A stretch of DNA of 64,000 nucleotides from NCBI RefSeq assembly GCF_004745645.1, contig NZ_SRMB01000004.1, positions 248,001 to 312,000 of the forward strand, read 5' to 3'. The position numbers and the translations under genes were made by a program. Of this stretch, positions 41,226 through 50,254 are shown one piece after another. How positions within the stretch are numbered: the stretch's first letter is position 1; each line of letters starts with the position of its first letter. This stretch comes from Hymenobacter metallicola (lineage in GTDB: Bacteria; Bacteroidota; Bacteroidia; Cytophagales; Hymenobacteraceae). A model generated the notes under the pieces. That model saw nothing but the letters and a program-made list of their open reading frames with translations. It searched no databases and had not been told where the DNA came from.

Positions 41226-42467
41226 CTACAGCTCCTGGTTGGCAGGACGTACGCCAAACTTATAAGTCGTGGTCGATTTCAGCGTCTGGCCGGGCTGCAG
41301 GGTGGTGCTGGGAAACTTAGGCTGGTTGGGTGAATCGGGGAAGTGCTGGGTCTCCAGGCAGAAGCCCGCGTGCTTGCCGTACTTCGTGCCCCCCTTGCCC
41401 GTGAGCGTACCGTCCAGGAAATTACCCGTGTAGAACTGCACCCCGGGTTCGGTGGTGAAGACCTCCAGCGTGCGGCCCGAAGCAGGGTCGTAGACACTGG
41501 CAGCGGGGTGCTGGCCCCCGCCGGTACCGGCATTCAGCACCCAGTTGTGGTCGTAGCCGCCGGGCACCTGGGCAATTCGTTCGCCGATGGTGTGCACGGT
41601 GGTAAAGTCGAACGGCGTGCCTTTCACCGGGCGCAGTTCCCCGGTCGGAATCAGGGTTTCATCCACTACCGTGTAGCGGTCGGCAAAGAGCTTCACCTCG
41701 TGCTTGAGCACGTCTTTGCTCTGCCCCAGGCTCAGGTTGAAGTAGCTGTGGTTGGTCAGGTTGACGGGCGTGGCCTTGTCGGTAGTGGCCGAGTAGTCGA
41801 TTTTCAGCGCATCGTCGTTGGTGAGCGTGTAGACCACGGTGACGGCCAACTGGCCGGGGTAGCCTTCCTCCCCGTCTTTGCTCGTGTAGGTCAGGCGCAG
41901 GGTTTGCCCCTCGGCCGACGTGCCGGGCTGGGCCTGCCAGATCACCTTGTCGAAACCCTGCAGACCGCCGTGCAGGTGGTTCGGTCCGTTGTTCTTGGCC
42001 AGCGTATAGGTCTGGCCCTCGAGGCGAAACTGCCCGCCCTGGATGCGGTTGCCGTAGCGCCCAATCAGGGCCCCGAAGTAGGGGCCCGCTTTCTGGTACT
42101 CCGGGCTCTGGTAGCCGCTCACGTTGTCGAAGCCCAGCACGATGTCGCCGAGCTGGCCGGCTTTGTCGGGCACCCGCAGGCTGGTGACGATGCCGCCGTA
42201 GGTGGAAATAGTGGCTTGCAGGCCGTGGGCATTGGTGAGCGTGTACAGCTGCACCTCGGTGCCGGCCTGGGTTTTGCCAAAGGAAGCTGAAGTGGGCATA
42301 GAAGTCGAAGATTCGGTAGAAGTCGGGGCGGAACTGGCGGAAGAGGCGGCGGTTTGCTCGGGCTTTTTGGTTTGCTCACAGGCGGCCAGGCCTAGTGCGG
42401 AAACCAGGCTGCCAGCCAGCAGCACGGAGCGAAACGGGAACAGACGGGTAGCTGTACGTGGTACCAT
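41226..42467 (-). CDS. galM: Aldose 1-epimerase (galactose mutarotase), lipoprotein
   Basis: 413 residues. Interconverts alpha and beta anomers of galactose and other aldoses. The lipobox is in 'GSLVSALGLAACEQ', so the enzyme is anchored in the cell envelope, where sugars from pectin or hemicellulose breakdown appear. A Ser/Thr linker (about 35-65) precedes the domain. Catalytic motifs: 'GRYGNRIQGGQFRLEG', 'GPNHLHGGLQGFDKVIW' (His), 'NLTNHSYFNLS' (His) and 'GFCLETQHFPDSPN' (Glu). The start is the ATG before VPRTATRLF; an earlier in-frame start is possible. It ends the gene row that begins with the pectin genes. Confidence 0.93.
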   Translation of the reverse strand: MVPRTATRLFPFRSVLLAGSLVSALGLAACEQTKKPEQTAASSASSAPTSTESSTSMPTSASFGKTQAGTEVQLYTLTNAHGLQATISTYGGIVTSLRVPDKAGQLGDIVLGFDNVSGYQSPEYQKAGPYFGALIGRYGNRIQGGQFRLEGQTYTLAKNNGPNHLHGGLQGFDKVIWQAQPGTSAEGQTLRLTYTSKDGEEGYPGQLAVTVVYTLTNDDALKIDYSATTDKATPVNLTNHSYFNLSLGQSKDVLKHEVKLFADRYTVVDETLIPTGELRPVKGTPFDFTTVHTIGERIAQVPGGYDHNWVLNAGTGGGQHPAASVYDPASGRTLEVFTTEPGVQFYTGNFLDGTLTGKGGTKYGKHAGFCLETQHFPDSPNQPKFPSTTLQPGQTLKSTTTYKFGVRPANQEL

Positions 42468-42535
42468 AAAACGCAGGATGGGTTGGAAAGGCGAAAAAGA
42501 ATAGAGTAGGCGTGTTGGAACCGGCTGACCCAAGC

Positions 42536-44443
42536 CTACAGGCTTTTGGCAAAGCCGACCTTAATCTTGAGCTGAAAGTCGCCGATTACCTTGAAGATTT
42601 CCTTGAGGCTGACTTCTTCCACCCGGGTCAGGGTTTTGGGGTCAAGGTAGTTATCCGGGCGGGTTTTGTCGCTGATAATCTGCACGGCTTGCTTTTTAAG
42701 GCGCATACCCATCAGGTAATAGTACGACTGCAGCAGCTCCTGGTACTCTTTGTCGGAGAAGATGCCCTGCTCTTTGAGCGCCGCCAGCCGCTCACCGGTA
42801 TTGGTCAGGAAGATGCGGTGCTTGAGGGCGTAGATGCGGGCCAGATCGACGATGGGCGTCATGGTTTTCTTCAGGTTGAACACCTGCTGGGAGCCCACGG
42901 TGAACGTGCGGATGTTGCGAAAAAACGTCAGCGGGGGCTCAAACTGCAGGGCGTTGATGGCCATGTAGTAGAAAAACCGGTCGTGGGGCACTTGCAGCTG
43001 CTCGCTCAGAAACGCCTGCAGCTCCTGCATAATGGTGGCGTCGCCGTAGAGGTAGCGGCAGTCGAAAAAGGCCGCAAACTGCATGACCGCCTCGGGATTC
43101 GACTCGCTGATCCACTCGGTGTAATTACGCTTCCAGTGCGAGAGAGAATGAGTCCACTTCGAGTTTTTGGCCATAAAGCCGCCTTCGCAGAAGCTGAAGC
43201 CAATGGCGTTGAGCTGGTCGGAAACGTGGGTGGCAAACTGCTTGAAATAGGCCCGCACGGCCTCGCGCTGCTCGTTGGCCTTGTCTTCGTAAATAATGGC
43301 GTTGTCCTGGTCGGTGAGTAGGGTTTGCTCCTTGCGGCCCTCGCTGCCCAGCACCATGAAGACAAACTTGGCCGGCGGCGGCCCCAGCTCCTGAATCACG
43401 CCCTCAATGACTTTCAGGGCAATGGTGTCGGAAATGCTGGTAATGAGCTGGTTTACAATTTCGGGCTTCACGCCCCGGTCCAGGAGCTGGTACACCATGT
43501 CGGGCACCTGCTCCCAGCGCCGCCGCAGCTCGGCCCCAGACACGGCCTGCTTTACCGACTGAATAAAGATAAACGGCGACTGGGCCTGGTCGCTGAGCAG
43601 CTTGTTGCGGCTCACAAACCCAATGTAGCCATGCTCATTGCGCACGAGCAGGTAGCGGGTCTTGGTCTGAAACATCTGCAAAATGGCCTCATACACATAG
43701 GCCTGAGAACTGATGCTGACCACCGGAGCATCCATAATGGTGCTCACCGGCTGGCGCGCGTCGTGCAGGCCAGCCACCACTTTGTCGCGCAGGGTAATGT
43801 CGGTTACGTAGCCGATGATGGCGCCCGTCGCCTCGTCGGTGATAAAGTAGCAGCTGGTGCGGGCCTCGGCCATCTGGCGGGCCACCTCGTGAATGGGCGT
43901 GGTGCCGGCACACGTCACCAAGTCGCGCAGCTCCACGGCTTCGAGGCGGCGCGAGTAGAGCTGGTCGGAAGCAATGTAGTTGTGGGCCACGCTGCCCTGG
44001 TTGAGCTTCACAAAGTGGGCGTACTCGTCGTCGAGCATGCGCTGCCCGTACTTGGTTGTGAAGTGCTCGAAGAAGCCCGGGTAGGCCTGGCACAGCCCCC
44101 GGAAGTGGCGACGGTGCAGGAAATAGACTTTGGTGCCGCGCTTGGCCAGCACCGTGCGCAAGGAGCGTTTCTTGTTGAGCAGCACCGAGATGCCGCCGTA
44201 GCAGCAGCCCGGCCCGCAATGCTCTACCAGGCGCTTGTTTTGCTGGCTGTCGTAGAAAAACGTCTCGTACTCGCCCTCCACCACAATGTCGAGCCCGCGG
44301 AGCTTGGAGACGTCCTGCATGTAGATAACGGCCTCACGCGGGTGGCTCACTTCTTCCAGCAACTCGGCAATTTCGCGCAGCACATCCTCGGGCAGCTGGT
44401 CGAAGGGCTTGACGGTGCGCAGGAATTCTATCCGTTCGGTCAT
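42536..44443 (-). CDS. cNMP-binding / CBS / DUF294 nucleotidyltransferase-like protein
   Basis: 635 residues in four parts. A cyclic-nucleotide-binding beta-roll (about 10-125), a CBS pair (about 165-290, 'MDAPVVSISSQAYVYEAIL'), a DUF294 nucleotidyltransferase-like domain (about 320-460) with 'VLGSEGRKEQTLLTDQDNA' (GS-x-G-R-x-E and D-x-D), and the DUF294 C-terminal helical domain (about 490-630). This arrangement usually sits next to a DnaQ-type exonuclease and often near acetate or solute symporters; a regulatory role by modifying a partner is suspected. Its ATG lies 2 nt after the exonuclease stop, so translation is coupled. Confidence 0.92.
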   Translation of the reverse strand: MTERIEFLRTVKPFDQLPEDVLREIAELLEEVSHPREAVIYMQDVSKLRGLDIVVEGEYETFFYDSQQNKRLVEHCGPGCCYGGISVLLNKKRSLRTVLAKRGTKVYFLHRRHFRGLCQAYPGFFEHFTTKYGQRMLDDEYAHFVKLNQGSVAHNYIASDQLYSRRLEAVELRDLVTCAGTTPIHEVARQMAEARTSCYFITDEATGAIIGYVTDITLRDKVVAGLHDARQPVSTIMDAPVVSISSQAYVYEAILQMFQTKTRYLLVRNEHGYIGFVSRNKLLSDQAQSPFIFIQSVKQAVSGAELRRRWEQVPDMVYQLLDRGVKPEIVNQLITSISDTIALKVIEGVIQELGPPPAKFVFMVLGSEGRKEQTLLTDQDNAIIYEDKANEQREAVRAYFKQFATHVSDQLNAIGFSFCEGGFMAKNSKWTHSLSHWKRNYTEWISESNPEAVMQFAAFFDCRYLYGDATIMQELQAFLSEQLQVPHDRFFYYMAINALQFEPPLTFFRNIRTFTVGSQQVFNLKKTMTPIVDLARIYALKHRIFLTNTGERLAALKEQGIFSDKEYQELLQSYYYLMGMRLKKQAVQIISDKTRPDNYLDPKTLTRVEEVSLKEIFKVIGDFQLKIKVGFAKSL

Positions 44444-44445
44444 AG

Positions 44446-45150
44446 TCAGAACAATAAGAAGTAAGTGGCCAGCACGAGCAGAGCCAGCAGCAGCAGCCCG
44501 GCAAGTATAACCGAATAGTTGGGCTCGGGCTCCAGCCCAGGCCGCCGGAACTGCGCCTGGGCCGCCACAATCTTGTCGGTCAGGTCGCCTTTGTTCCAGA
44601 GCTCGAAAAAGCAGCGGGCCGTGGCGTAGGCATCGACCAGGGCATCATGCTGCCGCTGCAACGGCTCGTGAAACAGCCGCTCGTAAAGCTCGCCCAGCCG
44701 CAGGTAGCCCTGCTGCCCGGGCCGCACAAACCGGCTGGTGGTGAGCATGGTGCAGAAGGTCGGCAGCATTTCCAGCGGGTTTTCCAGTCCGGCCCGGTAG
44801 AAGCCCACGCCCAGCATGTGGAAGTCGAGCTTCATGAAGTGGGCCACGACCAGAGGCTCGTAGCGCAACAGATCCTGAAACAGCTGGTGCATCACTTCGT
44901 GGCGGGGCTTGCCGTGCGCCAGCAAAAACTCCCGGGTCAGGCCGTGCACGCTCACGGAGGCAGAACTTACGTCGTAGTCGCTGGGCAGGATGTAGTGGTT
45001 TTCGGCCTTGATTTCCTGTCCGTCGCGGGTGTAGACAACCCAGGCCAGCTGGGCAATATGGGGCCAGTTGCCGAGCACCGAGTAAGGCTGGTTCCAGTCC
45101 TGCGGAATGCCGGAGGTTTCGGTATCGACAAACAGCAAATACTCTCTCAC
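44446..45150 (-). CDS. DnaQ-type 3'-5' exonuclease with C-terminal membrane tail
   Basis: 234 residues from a GTG start; a TTG three codons earlier is the alternative, and no ATG fits. The DEDD exonuclease motifs are 'LLFVDTETSGIPQDW' (Exo I), 'VVAHFMKLDFHMLGVGF' (Exo II) and 'QHDALVDAYATARCFFEL' (Exo III, HxAxxDA type). The last 25 residues, 'YSVILAGLLLLALLVLATYF', are one membrane segment, so the enzyme is tail-anchored. It lies 21 nt after the GH43 gene and 2 nt before the DUF294 gene, hence in one transcript with both. Confidence 0.88.
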   Translation of the reverse strand: MREYLLFVDTETSGIPQDWNQPYSVLGNWPHIAQLAWVVYTRDGQEIKAENHYILPSDYDVSSASVSVHGLTREFLLAHGKPRHEVMHQLFQDLLRYEPLVVAHFMKLDFHMLGVGFYRAGLENPLEMLPTFCTMLTTSRFVRPGQQGYLRLGELYERLFHEPLQRQHDALVDAYATARCFFELWNKGDLTDKIVAAQAQFRRPGLEPEPNYSVILAGLLLLALLVLATYFLLF

Positions 45151-45171
45151 GGCGGGCAAAAGGCAGTTAGG

Positions 45172-46194
45172 TTATTTCACCACGGGTCGGATGTGGCCCT
45201 GTTTATCGAACTCGACGGGCACCACGGCGGCTTGCTTCTGCACGGGGGCGTCGGCATCGTTGCCAAACAGGGTGCTCCACCACTTGCCTTTCACGTCCTG
45301 AAAAAAGACGTTGTGGCCGGCATACGGTACCGACACGTAGCGGGGCTCGTAGGGCCCCAGCAGCGTCCGGGATTCGGCCGTCAGACAGTGGTAGCGTTCA
45401 TAGTAACGCTCGGCGCAAGATAGATAATAGCGCCCATTGGCTTTAAATAAATAAGCCCCTTCAAAGCCTACATGATTGAGTTCCGACTCCTTGCAGGGCC
45501 GGTTGGGGTGGTGATGGTCGATGTCGGTATCGGGCAAGGCGCAGCGCAGGGGCACAAAGGGGCCGGTCAGGGCGCTCAGGCCGGCGTTCATGGGCGCAAT
45601 ACTGCCGCTGCCGTAGAGAAAGTAGACTTTGCCATCGTCGTCCTGAAACAAGGAAGCGTCGATGCCGGTGGGCGTCAGGGGCGCGTCGGGGGTATTGGTG
45701 CTCACGTAAGGGCCTTCGGCGCGGCCGGTGGTGCTCTTGAGCAGGCCCGTGCCCAGGCCAGTCATGCAGTAAGCAATGTAGAAGTTGCCGTTGAGGTAGC
45801 GGATTTCCGGGGCCCACAACGCCCGGCGGCGGTTGCCGTTTTTCACCGTCCACTGCTTTTGCCAAGTACCGTCGCGCTCGATGCTCCAGACCAGCCCCAG
45901 CGGCTCCCAGGCTTTCATATCCTTGGACTTCCATACCCGGATACCTTCGTTGGCCACCATAAAATCAGGGCCAAGGGTGCCGGTGAGGTAGTACGTTTTA
46001 TCGGGACCGAGGCAGATGCTGGCGTCGCGCAGGGGCGTGTCGAGCACAGGCTTTACCGGCGGCATGGGGGGCTCGCCGGTGTGGGGAAAGTCCTTCACCG
46101 TTTTCTTTACCGGCGCAGCGGCCGGGGCCTGGGCCCAGCTCAGCTGACCAAACAGCAAACCGCTAAGGGTAAGCAAGAGCAGAAAAGCTTTCAT
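45172..46194 (-). CDS. Glycoside hydrolase family 43 protein
   Basis: 340 residues. Signal peptide (about 1-22, 'LLTLSGLLFGQLSWAQA'), then a five-bladed propeller of GH43. 'LRDASICLGPDKTYYLTGTL' carries the catalytic base Asp, 'GIDASLFQDDDGKVYFLYGSG' the pKa-modulating Asp, and 'FEGAYLFKANGRYYLSCAE' the proton-donor Glu. It probably removes arabinose or xylose from pectin side chains. It is separated by a 121-nt repeat-bearing gap from the CE8 gene upstream. Confidence 0.9.
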   Translation of the reverse strand: MKAFLLLLTLSGLLFGQLSWAQAPAAAPVKKTVKDFPHTGEPPMPPVKPVLDTPLRDASICLGPDKTYYLTGTLGPDFMVANEGIRVWKSKDMKAWEPLGLVWSIERDGTWQKQWTVKNGNRRRALWAPEIRYLNGNFYIAYCMTGLGTGLLKSTTGRAEGPYVSTNTPDAPLTPTGIDASLFQDDDGKVYFLYGSGSIAPMNAGLSALTGPFVPLRCALPDTDIDHHHPNRPCKESELNHVGFEGAYLFKANGRYYLSCAERYYERYHCLTAESRTLLGPYEPRYVSVPYAGHNVFFQDVKGKWWSTLFGNDADAPVQKQAAVVPVEFDKQGHIRPVVK

Positions 46195-46221
46195 CGGGGA
46201 AGGAGTGACGGTTTTTCCTGA

Positions 46222-46295
46222 ACGTCATGTCGACCAACGGGAGACATCTCGCAGGCTATGGTATTGTCATGCTTCGGCTGCGCTCAGCATGACGG
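46222..46295. repeat. Dispersed family R1 copy between pectinesterase and GH43 genes
   Basis: Starts ACGTCATGTCGACC and ends GCTCAGCATGACGG. The 3' part matches the arm of the 33-bp inverted repeat at 28932-29025, and the 5' part matches 49250-49282 in inverse orientation. It lies inside a gene row, so it could fold in the mRNA. Confidence 0.7.
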
Positions 46296-46315
46296 TCTGG
46301 GTTGTTCCTTCCCTG

Positions 46316-47344
46316 CTACTTCCGGGCCGGCTCCCACCCTTCTCCCCCGGCAAAAATGGCTTTGAGCGTATACTTTTTGGCTTCCTTGGCCGTGAGCTGA
46401 CGCGCCCATTTCACCCGTTCCTTGGAATTGCCCCCCGGGCCGGTGGAGTTGTATTCGGCGTAGTACACCGTCTTTTCGTTGTCGGGGTTGCGCCAGTTGT
46501 CCCAGCCGGCGGGCGTGATGTGGGCCCCCAACTCACAGTTGATGAACACGGTTTTGGCATTGGGCCGCCAGGGCCGGCCCAGGTACACTTTCTTCGCCTC
46601 GTCGTTAGCCGTGAGTTTGCAGTTGAGCAGCACATAGCCGTACTTCTGGTGCCCGGTCGTGGACGCTGCCGTGATGTAGGAGTTGCGCTTGCTGCGCAGC
46701 TCACAGCCGTCGAATACCACGGTGGCCGTGCCGAACAGAAAATCCGTGGTGCCTTCGATGTAGCAATTCTGGTAGTACTGCCGGCTATTTTCGACCGCCA
46801 TGTAGAGCGTGTCCTGATTACCCAGCATCCGGCAATTGCGGAACGTGGCCCGGTCGCCCTCCACGTGCAAGGCCACGGCCTGCCCTACCGGCCCCGCGGA
46901 ATTTTCGAAGGTGATGTTTTCGGCCGTGAAGTCGTTGGCCTCCACCAGCACCGTGTGCGAGGTGTAGGTGGTGTGCTTGGCGGCGTCGCCGGAGTAGTCG
47001 CCGAAGGTGATGATGACACCCGTGTTGCTTTCCCCTAGCAGCGTCACGTGGGTTTTGTGCGAGGGCACCACCAGCTTTTCGCGGTAGGTACCGTTCTTGA
47101 TAAATATGGTCACCGTCACCTGCGACAAATCCCGGGAGGCATTGACGGCCTCCTGAATAGTGCGGTAGTCGCCGGAGCCATCCGGGGCCACGGTCATGCG
47201 CGTGACTTGCGGCGGGGCGGGCGTAGGCGCGGGTTTGGCCACAGACGCCGGGGTAGCTGCCGGCGCGGACGGCACGGTTTGGGCGTGCAGGTGAGCGGCG
47301 CTTAGTGCCAAGCCAGCCGCTAGCAGAAATCGGGGAAGAAACAT
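46316..47344 (-). CDS. Pectinesterase, CE8
   Basis: 342 residues. Signal peptide (about 1-20), then a Pro/Ala linker, then a right-handed beta-helix that removes methyl esters from homogalacturonan. Catalytic region 'NQDTLYMAVENSRQYYQNCY' (first Asp), 'GTTDFLFGTATVVFDGCEL' (second Asp), and 'YLGRPWRPNAKTVFINCEL' (Arg/Trp binding). Same type as the next gene upstream, about 80 nt away, so these two are a tandem pair. Confidence 0.94.
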   Translation of the reverse strand: MFLPRFLLAAGLALSAAHLHAQTVPSAPAATPASVAKPAPTPAPPQVTRMTVAPDGSGDYRTIQEAVNASRDLSQVTVTIFIKNGTYREKLVVPSHKTHVTLLGESNTGVIITFGDYSGDAAKHTTYTSHTVLVEANDFTAENITFENSAGPVGQAVALHVEGDRATFRNCRMLGNQDTLYMAVENSRQYYQNCYIEGTTDFLFGTATVVFDGCELRSKRNSYITAASTTGHQKYGYVLLNCKLTANDEAKKVYLGRPWRPNAKTVFINCELGAHITPAGWDNWRNPDNEKTVYYAEYNSTGPGGNSKERVKWARQLTAKEAKKYTLKAIFAGGEGWEPARK

Positions 47345-47423
47345 TGTATTCGGGGTTCATACTAGGCGAGCCGCCCACCTTAGGCCAACGTGCTTCGCCG
47401 TCGCGTAACATGTTCCGTTTTGT

Positions 47424-48377
47424 CTAGTCCTGGGTCGGGTCCCAGTTGCGGAACACCTTTTCGCGGGTGTAAGCCTTGGCCTGCTCGTCGGTGAGCTGGT
47501 GACTCCAGGCGACGCGCTGCTTGGACTGGGCGCCCTTGCCTTTGTTCTGGTACTCGGCGTAGTAAGCGGTTTGCTTGTTGGTTTCCTTGCCCCAATGGTC
47601 CCAGCCGACGGCACTGATCTGCTCACCTAGGTCACACTTGATGAAGACTGTTTTGGCGTAGGGGCGCCAGGGCCGGCCCAGCATAAAGCTGCCCGCCGGG
47701 GCGTCGCCGGTGATTTTACAATTCCGGAATACGTAGCCGTAGCGGGTACTATCGGGCGTGGAAGCAGCCGTGACGTAGCCCCCACCCTGCTTGCAGAAGA
47801 TGATGCAATCCTCAAAAAAGGCGGTGCTGGAGCCGAAAATGAAGTCTACGGTGCCCTCGATGTAGCAATCCTTGTAGTACTGCCGCGAGCCGTAGCCGTA
47901 AGTATAAAGCGTATCCTGGAAGCCCAGAAAGCGGCAGTTCCGGAACCGGGCTTTGTCGCCGGCCACCCACACAGCCACCGCCTGCCCCACCGGGCCGGAG
48001 GCGTTCTGGAAGGTGATGTTCTCGGCCGAGAAGTCGGAACCGTAGACGTAGATGCTCGACGAGCCCGAGGTACCCTTGTCTTCGCCGAAGATGTTTTTCT
48101 TCTGGTTGTAGTCGTCGTAGGTCAGCACCGTTTTTTCCCGGTCTTCCCCGATAATCTTCACCAGGTTCTTGGAGCCGGCCAGGATGAGCTTTTCCTTATA
48201 GATGCCCTTCTTGATGAAGATGGTGGTGACTTTCTTGCGAAAATCGGGCACGGCGTTGAAGGCTTCCTGCACGGTGCGGTACTGTCCCGAGCCGTCCTGG
48301 GCCACCACAAAATCGTAACCGAAGGCCCGGCCCGCCACGAGCCACAGCAGGCCCAGCAAACTCAGCAGCTTCCTCAT
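47424..48377 (-). CDS. Pectinesterase, CE8
   Basis: 317 residues. Signal peptide (about 1-20, 'LLSLLGLLWLVAGRAFG') then the CE8 beta-helix: 'VAQDGSGQYRTVQEAFNAVP', 'FQDTLYTYGYGSRQYYKDCYI', 'GTVDFIFGSSTAFFEDCII', 'MLGRPWRPYAKTVFIKCDL'. The catalytic Asp pair and the GRPW motif are intact. Its ATG overlaps the stop of the acetylesterase gene upstream (ATGA), which shows translational coupling in one operon. Confidence 0.94.
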   Translation of the reverse strand: MRKLLSLLGLLWLVAGRAFGYDFVVAQDGSGQYRTVQEAFNAVPDFRKKVTTIFIKKGIYKEKLILAGSKNLVKIIGEDREKTVLTYDDYNQKKNIFGEDKGTSGSSSIYVYGSDFSAENITFQNASGPVGQAVAVWVAGDKARFRNCRFLGFQDTLYTYGYGSRQYYKDCYIEGTVDFIFGSSTAFFEDCIIFCKQGGGYVTAASTPDSTRYGYVFRNCKITGDAPAGSFMLGRPWRPYAKTVFIKCDLGEQISAVGWDHWGKETNKQTAYYAEYQNKGKGAQSKQRVAWSHQLTDEQAKAYTREKVFRNWDPTQD

Positions 48378-49192
48378 GGCGCGGTGGGTTGGTCGTCTTT
48401 GCCGGTTTTGGCCGGCGGTATGGCGTTCTTGGCCGTGGGCTTGGCAATACGCTCCGACAGCAACGGCAGCTTCTGGGCTATTACCTGGCTTACGACCAGC
48501 TGGGCCATTTTGCGGGCACCCACTTCGCTGAAGTGGGTGTTGTCCTGGCGGCCGTAGGGGTAGTTGGGATGGTCGCCGGGCTCGAGTTGCAGAAACAGCT
48601 GCTTGGACTGCTCGGCGCCGTATTTTTGCAGTAGCTCCCGACTCATCTTGTCGAGGTCAATCAGCGGCACTTTCAGCTCCCGGGCCACGTCCAGCGTAGC
48701 GGCTGAATAAGCCACGTGGGTTTCCATGATCTTGCCCTCCTTGTCGAATTTGCGGCGCGTGACGGGCGTGATGAGCACGGGGTAGCCCTTTTTGCGGCGC
48801 GTCTCGGTCACGAACTTCCTCAGGTTCTGGCGGTAGTCGGCCGGGGCCACGTACCGGTCGGGCTTGTCCTGGGCCTCGTCGTTGTGGCCGAACTGGATGA
48901 AGACGTAGTCGCCTTCCTGCAGGGCATCCACAATAGGCTGCCAGCGGTTTTCAGCCATGAAGGTGCGGGTACTGCGCCCGTTCTGGGCCCGGTTATCCAC
49001 GACCACCGTCGAGTCGAAGTACGTGGGCAAAGGCATACCCCAGCCGGTTTCGGGAAAGGTTTGCTTGATCTTCTGAGCAATGGTGGAGTCACCAATCAGA
49101 TAGAGCTTGATTTTCTTGGGCGGTGCTCCGGCAAAGGAAAGCAACAGCAGCACGGCCAGCGGCCAGAGGCGTTTCAGCCAGCGTGTTTGCAT
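48374..49192 (-). CDS. Rhamnogalacturonan acetylesterase, CE12 (SGNH)
   Basis: 272 residues. Removes acetyl groups from rhamnogalacturonan I. Signal peptide about 1-24. SGNH blocks: 'LYLIGDSTIAQK' (Ser), 'QNGRSTRTFMAE' (Gly), 'VFIQFGHNDEAQDKPD' (Asn) and 'GRQDNTHFSEVGARKMAQLV' (Asp and His). A Lys/Pro tail (about 255-272) follows. Start: the ATG before QTRWLKRLWPL. Its stop overlaps the start of the CE8 gene. Confidence 0.93.
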   Translation of the reverse strand: MQTRWLKRLWPLAVLLLLSFAGAPPKKIKLYLIGDSTIAQKIKQTFPETGWGMPLPTYFDSTVVVDNRAQNGRSTRTFMAENRWQPIVDALQEGDYVFIQFGHNDEAQDKPDRYVAPADYRQNLRKFVTETRRKKGYPVLITPVTRRKFDKEGKIMETHVAYSAATLDVARELKVPLIDLDKMSRELLQKYGAEQSKQLFLQLEPGDHPNYPYGRQDNTHFSEVGARKMAQLVVSQVIAQKLPLLSERIAKPTAKNAIPPAKTGKDDQPTAP

Positions 49193-49249
49193 AGCGGGTG
49201 GGTTGGGAATTTTATAGCAGAGCAGTGGAAGCAGCAAGATCAAAGGCAA

Positions 49250-49282
49250 TCGTCATGTCTCCCGCTGGGTCGACATGACGTT
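49250..49282. repeat. Dispersed family R1 copy between the two acetylesterase genes
   Basis: CGTCATGTC (49251-49259) and GACATGACG (49272-49280) are inverted repeats around TCCCGCTGGGTC. The middle is nearly the reverse complement of 46222-46248. Confidence 0.6.
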
Positions 49283-49318
49283 CTGATGGAGTGTAATGAC
49301 GCATTCAGGATCAGCTAT

Positions 49319-50104
49319 TTACCGGGCTTGGGCGTCCACGGTCTTCTTGACTTCGCGCTTCACGATACGGGCGGCCAGGTCGAGCTTGAGGGTGCGGATG
49401 TCGGCCAGCACGAGTTGGGCCATTTTGCGGGCGCCCAGCTCATTGAAGTGCGTGTTGTCGTCGCGGCCGGCGGGGTAGTTGGGGTGCTCCCCGGGGGCGA
49501 GGTGGTTGAAGAGCAGCTTGGAGTTTTCCGGGCCGAACTGCTGGAGCAAAGCCAGGCTTTCGGCATCTAAATCAATCAGAGCTACTTTCTGCTCCTGGGC
49601 TACGGCACGCACGATGCCCGCGTACACGGCATGGGTTTCCTCGACCTTGCCGGCCGTGTCGAACTTACGACGGGCCACGGGCGTGAGCAGCACCGGCGTG
49701 GCTTTCTTGGCCCGGGTTTCAGCGACGAAGCGCACCAGATTGGCGCGGAAGTCGGCCTCGGGCGTGTAGTTGGCCTTGGTCGGCACCTCGTCGTTGTGGC
49801 CGAACTGAATGAAGACGTAGTCGCCGGGCTGGAGGGCCGCGGCGACGGGCTGCCAGCGGTTTTCGGCCAGAAACGACTTGGTACTGCGCCCGTTCATAGC
49901 CCGGTTGTCGACCGTGACGGTTTCATCGAAAAAGTACTTAAAAGGCATGCCCCAGCCGGTTTCAGGAAAGGCCTTTTCCTCTTTATTCGACATCGTGGAG
50001 TCGCCGATGAGGTAGACTTTGATGGCGGAGGGCGGAGCGCTAGTGAAAGCCAGCAGCGCCAGCAGGCAGCAAACTGCCGCCGCAGAAAGCACACGGTGAA
50101 CCAT
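49319..50104 (-). CDS. Rhamnogalacturonan acetylesterase, CE12 (SGNH)
   Basis: 261 residues. Signal peptide about 1-22 ('VLSAAAVCCLLALLAF'). The four SGNH blocks are all visible: 'VYLIGDSTMSNKEEKAFPET', 'AMNGRSTKSFLAE', 'VFIQFGHNDEVPTKAN' and 'GRDDNTHFNELGARKMAQLV'. This is a second copy of the same kind as the gene that follows, clearly related over its length. Start: the ATG before VHRVLSAAAV; the frame reaches upstream but would place the signal peptide inside. A candidate operator lies 151 nt upstream, so this gene is the head of the row. Confidence 0.93.
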   Translation of the reverse strand: MVHRVLSAAAVCCLLALLAFTSAPPSAIKVYLIGDSTMSNKEEKAFPETGWGMPFKYFFDETVTVDNRAMNGRSTKSFLAENRWQPVAAALQPGDYVFIQFGHNDEVPTKANYTPEADFRANLVRFVAETRAKKATPVLLTPVARRKFDTAGKVEETHAVYAGIVRAVAQEQKVALIDLDAESLALLQQFGPENSKLLFNHLAPGEHPNYPAGRDDNTHFNELGARKMAQLVLADIRTLKLDLAARIVKREVKKTVDAQAR

Positions 50105-50254
50105 GCAGATCAGGAAAGGGTGGGATGAGGCAAGTTCGGCTGCGTGTCCTATCCGGGGTGGCGGCTGGCCTATCAGCCCGCTTGTGCCCCGCATCGGGTT
50201 GCGCGTTTTGGCAAGTAAAGGCAATTCTAGACCCGAAAAGAGGAGCCCCGGGAG

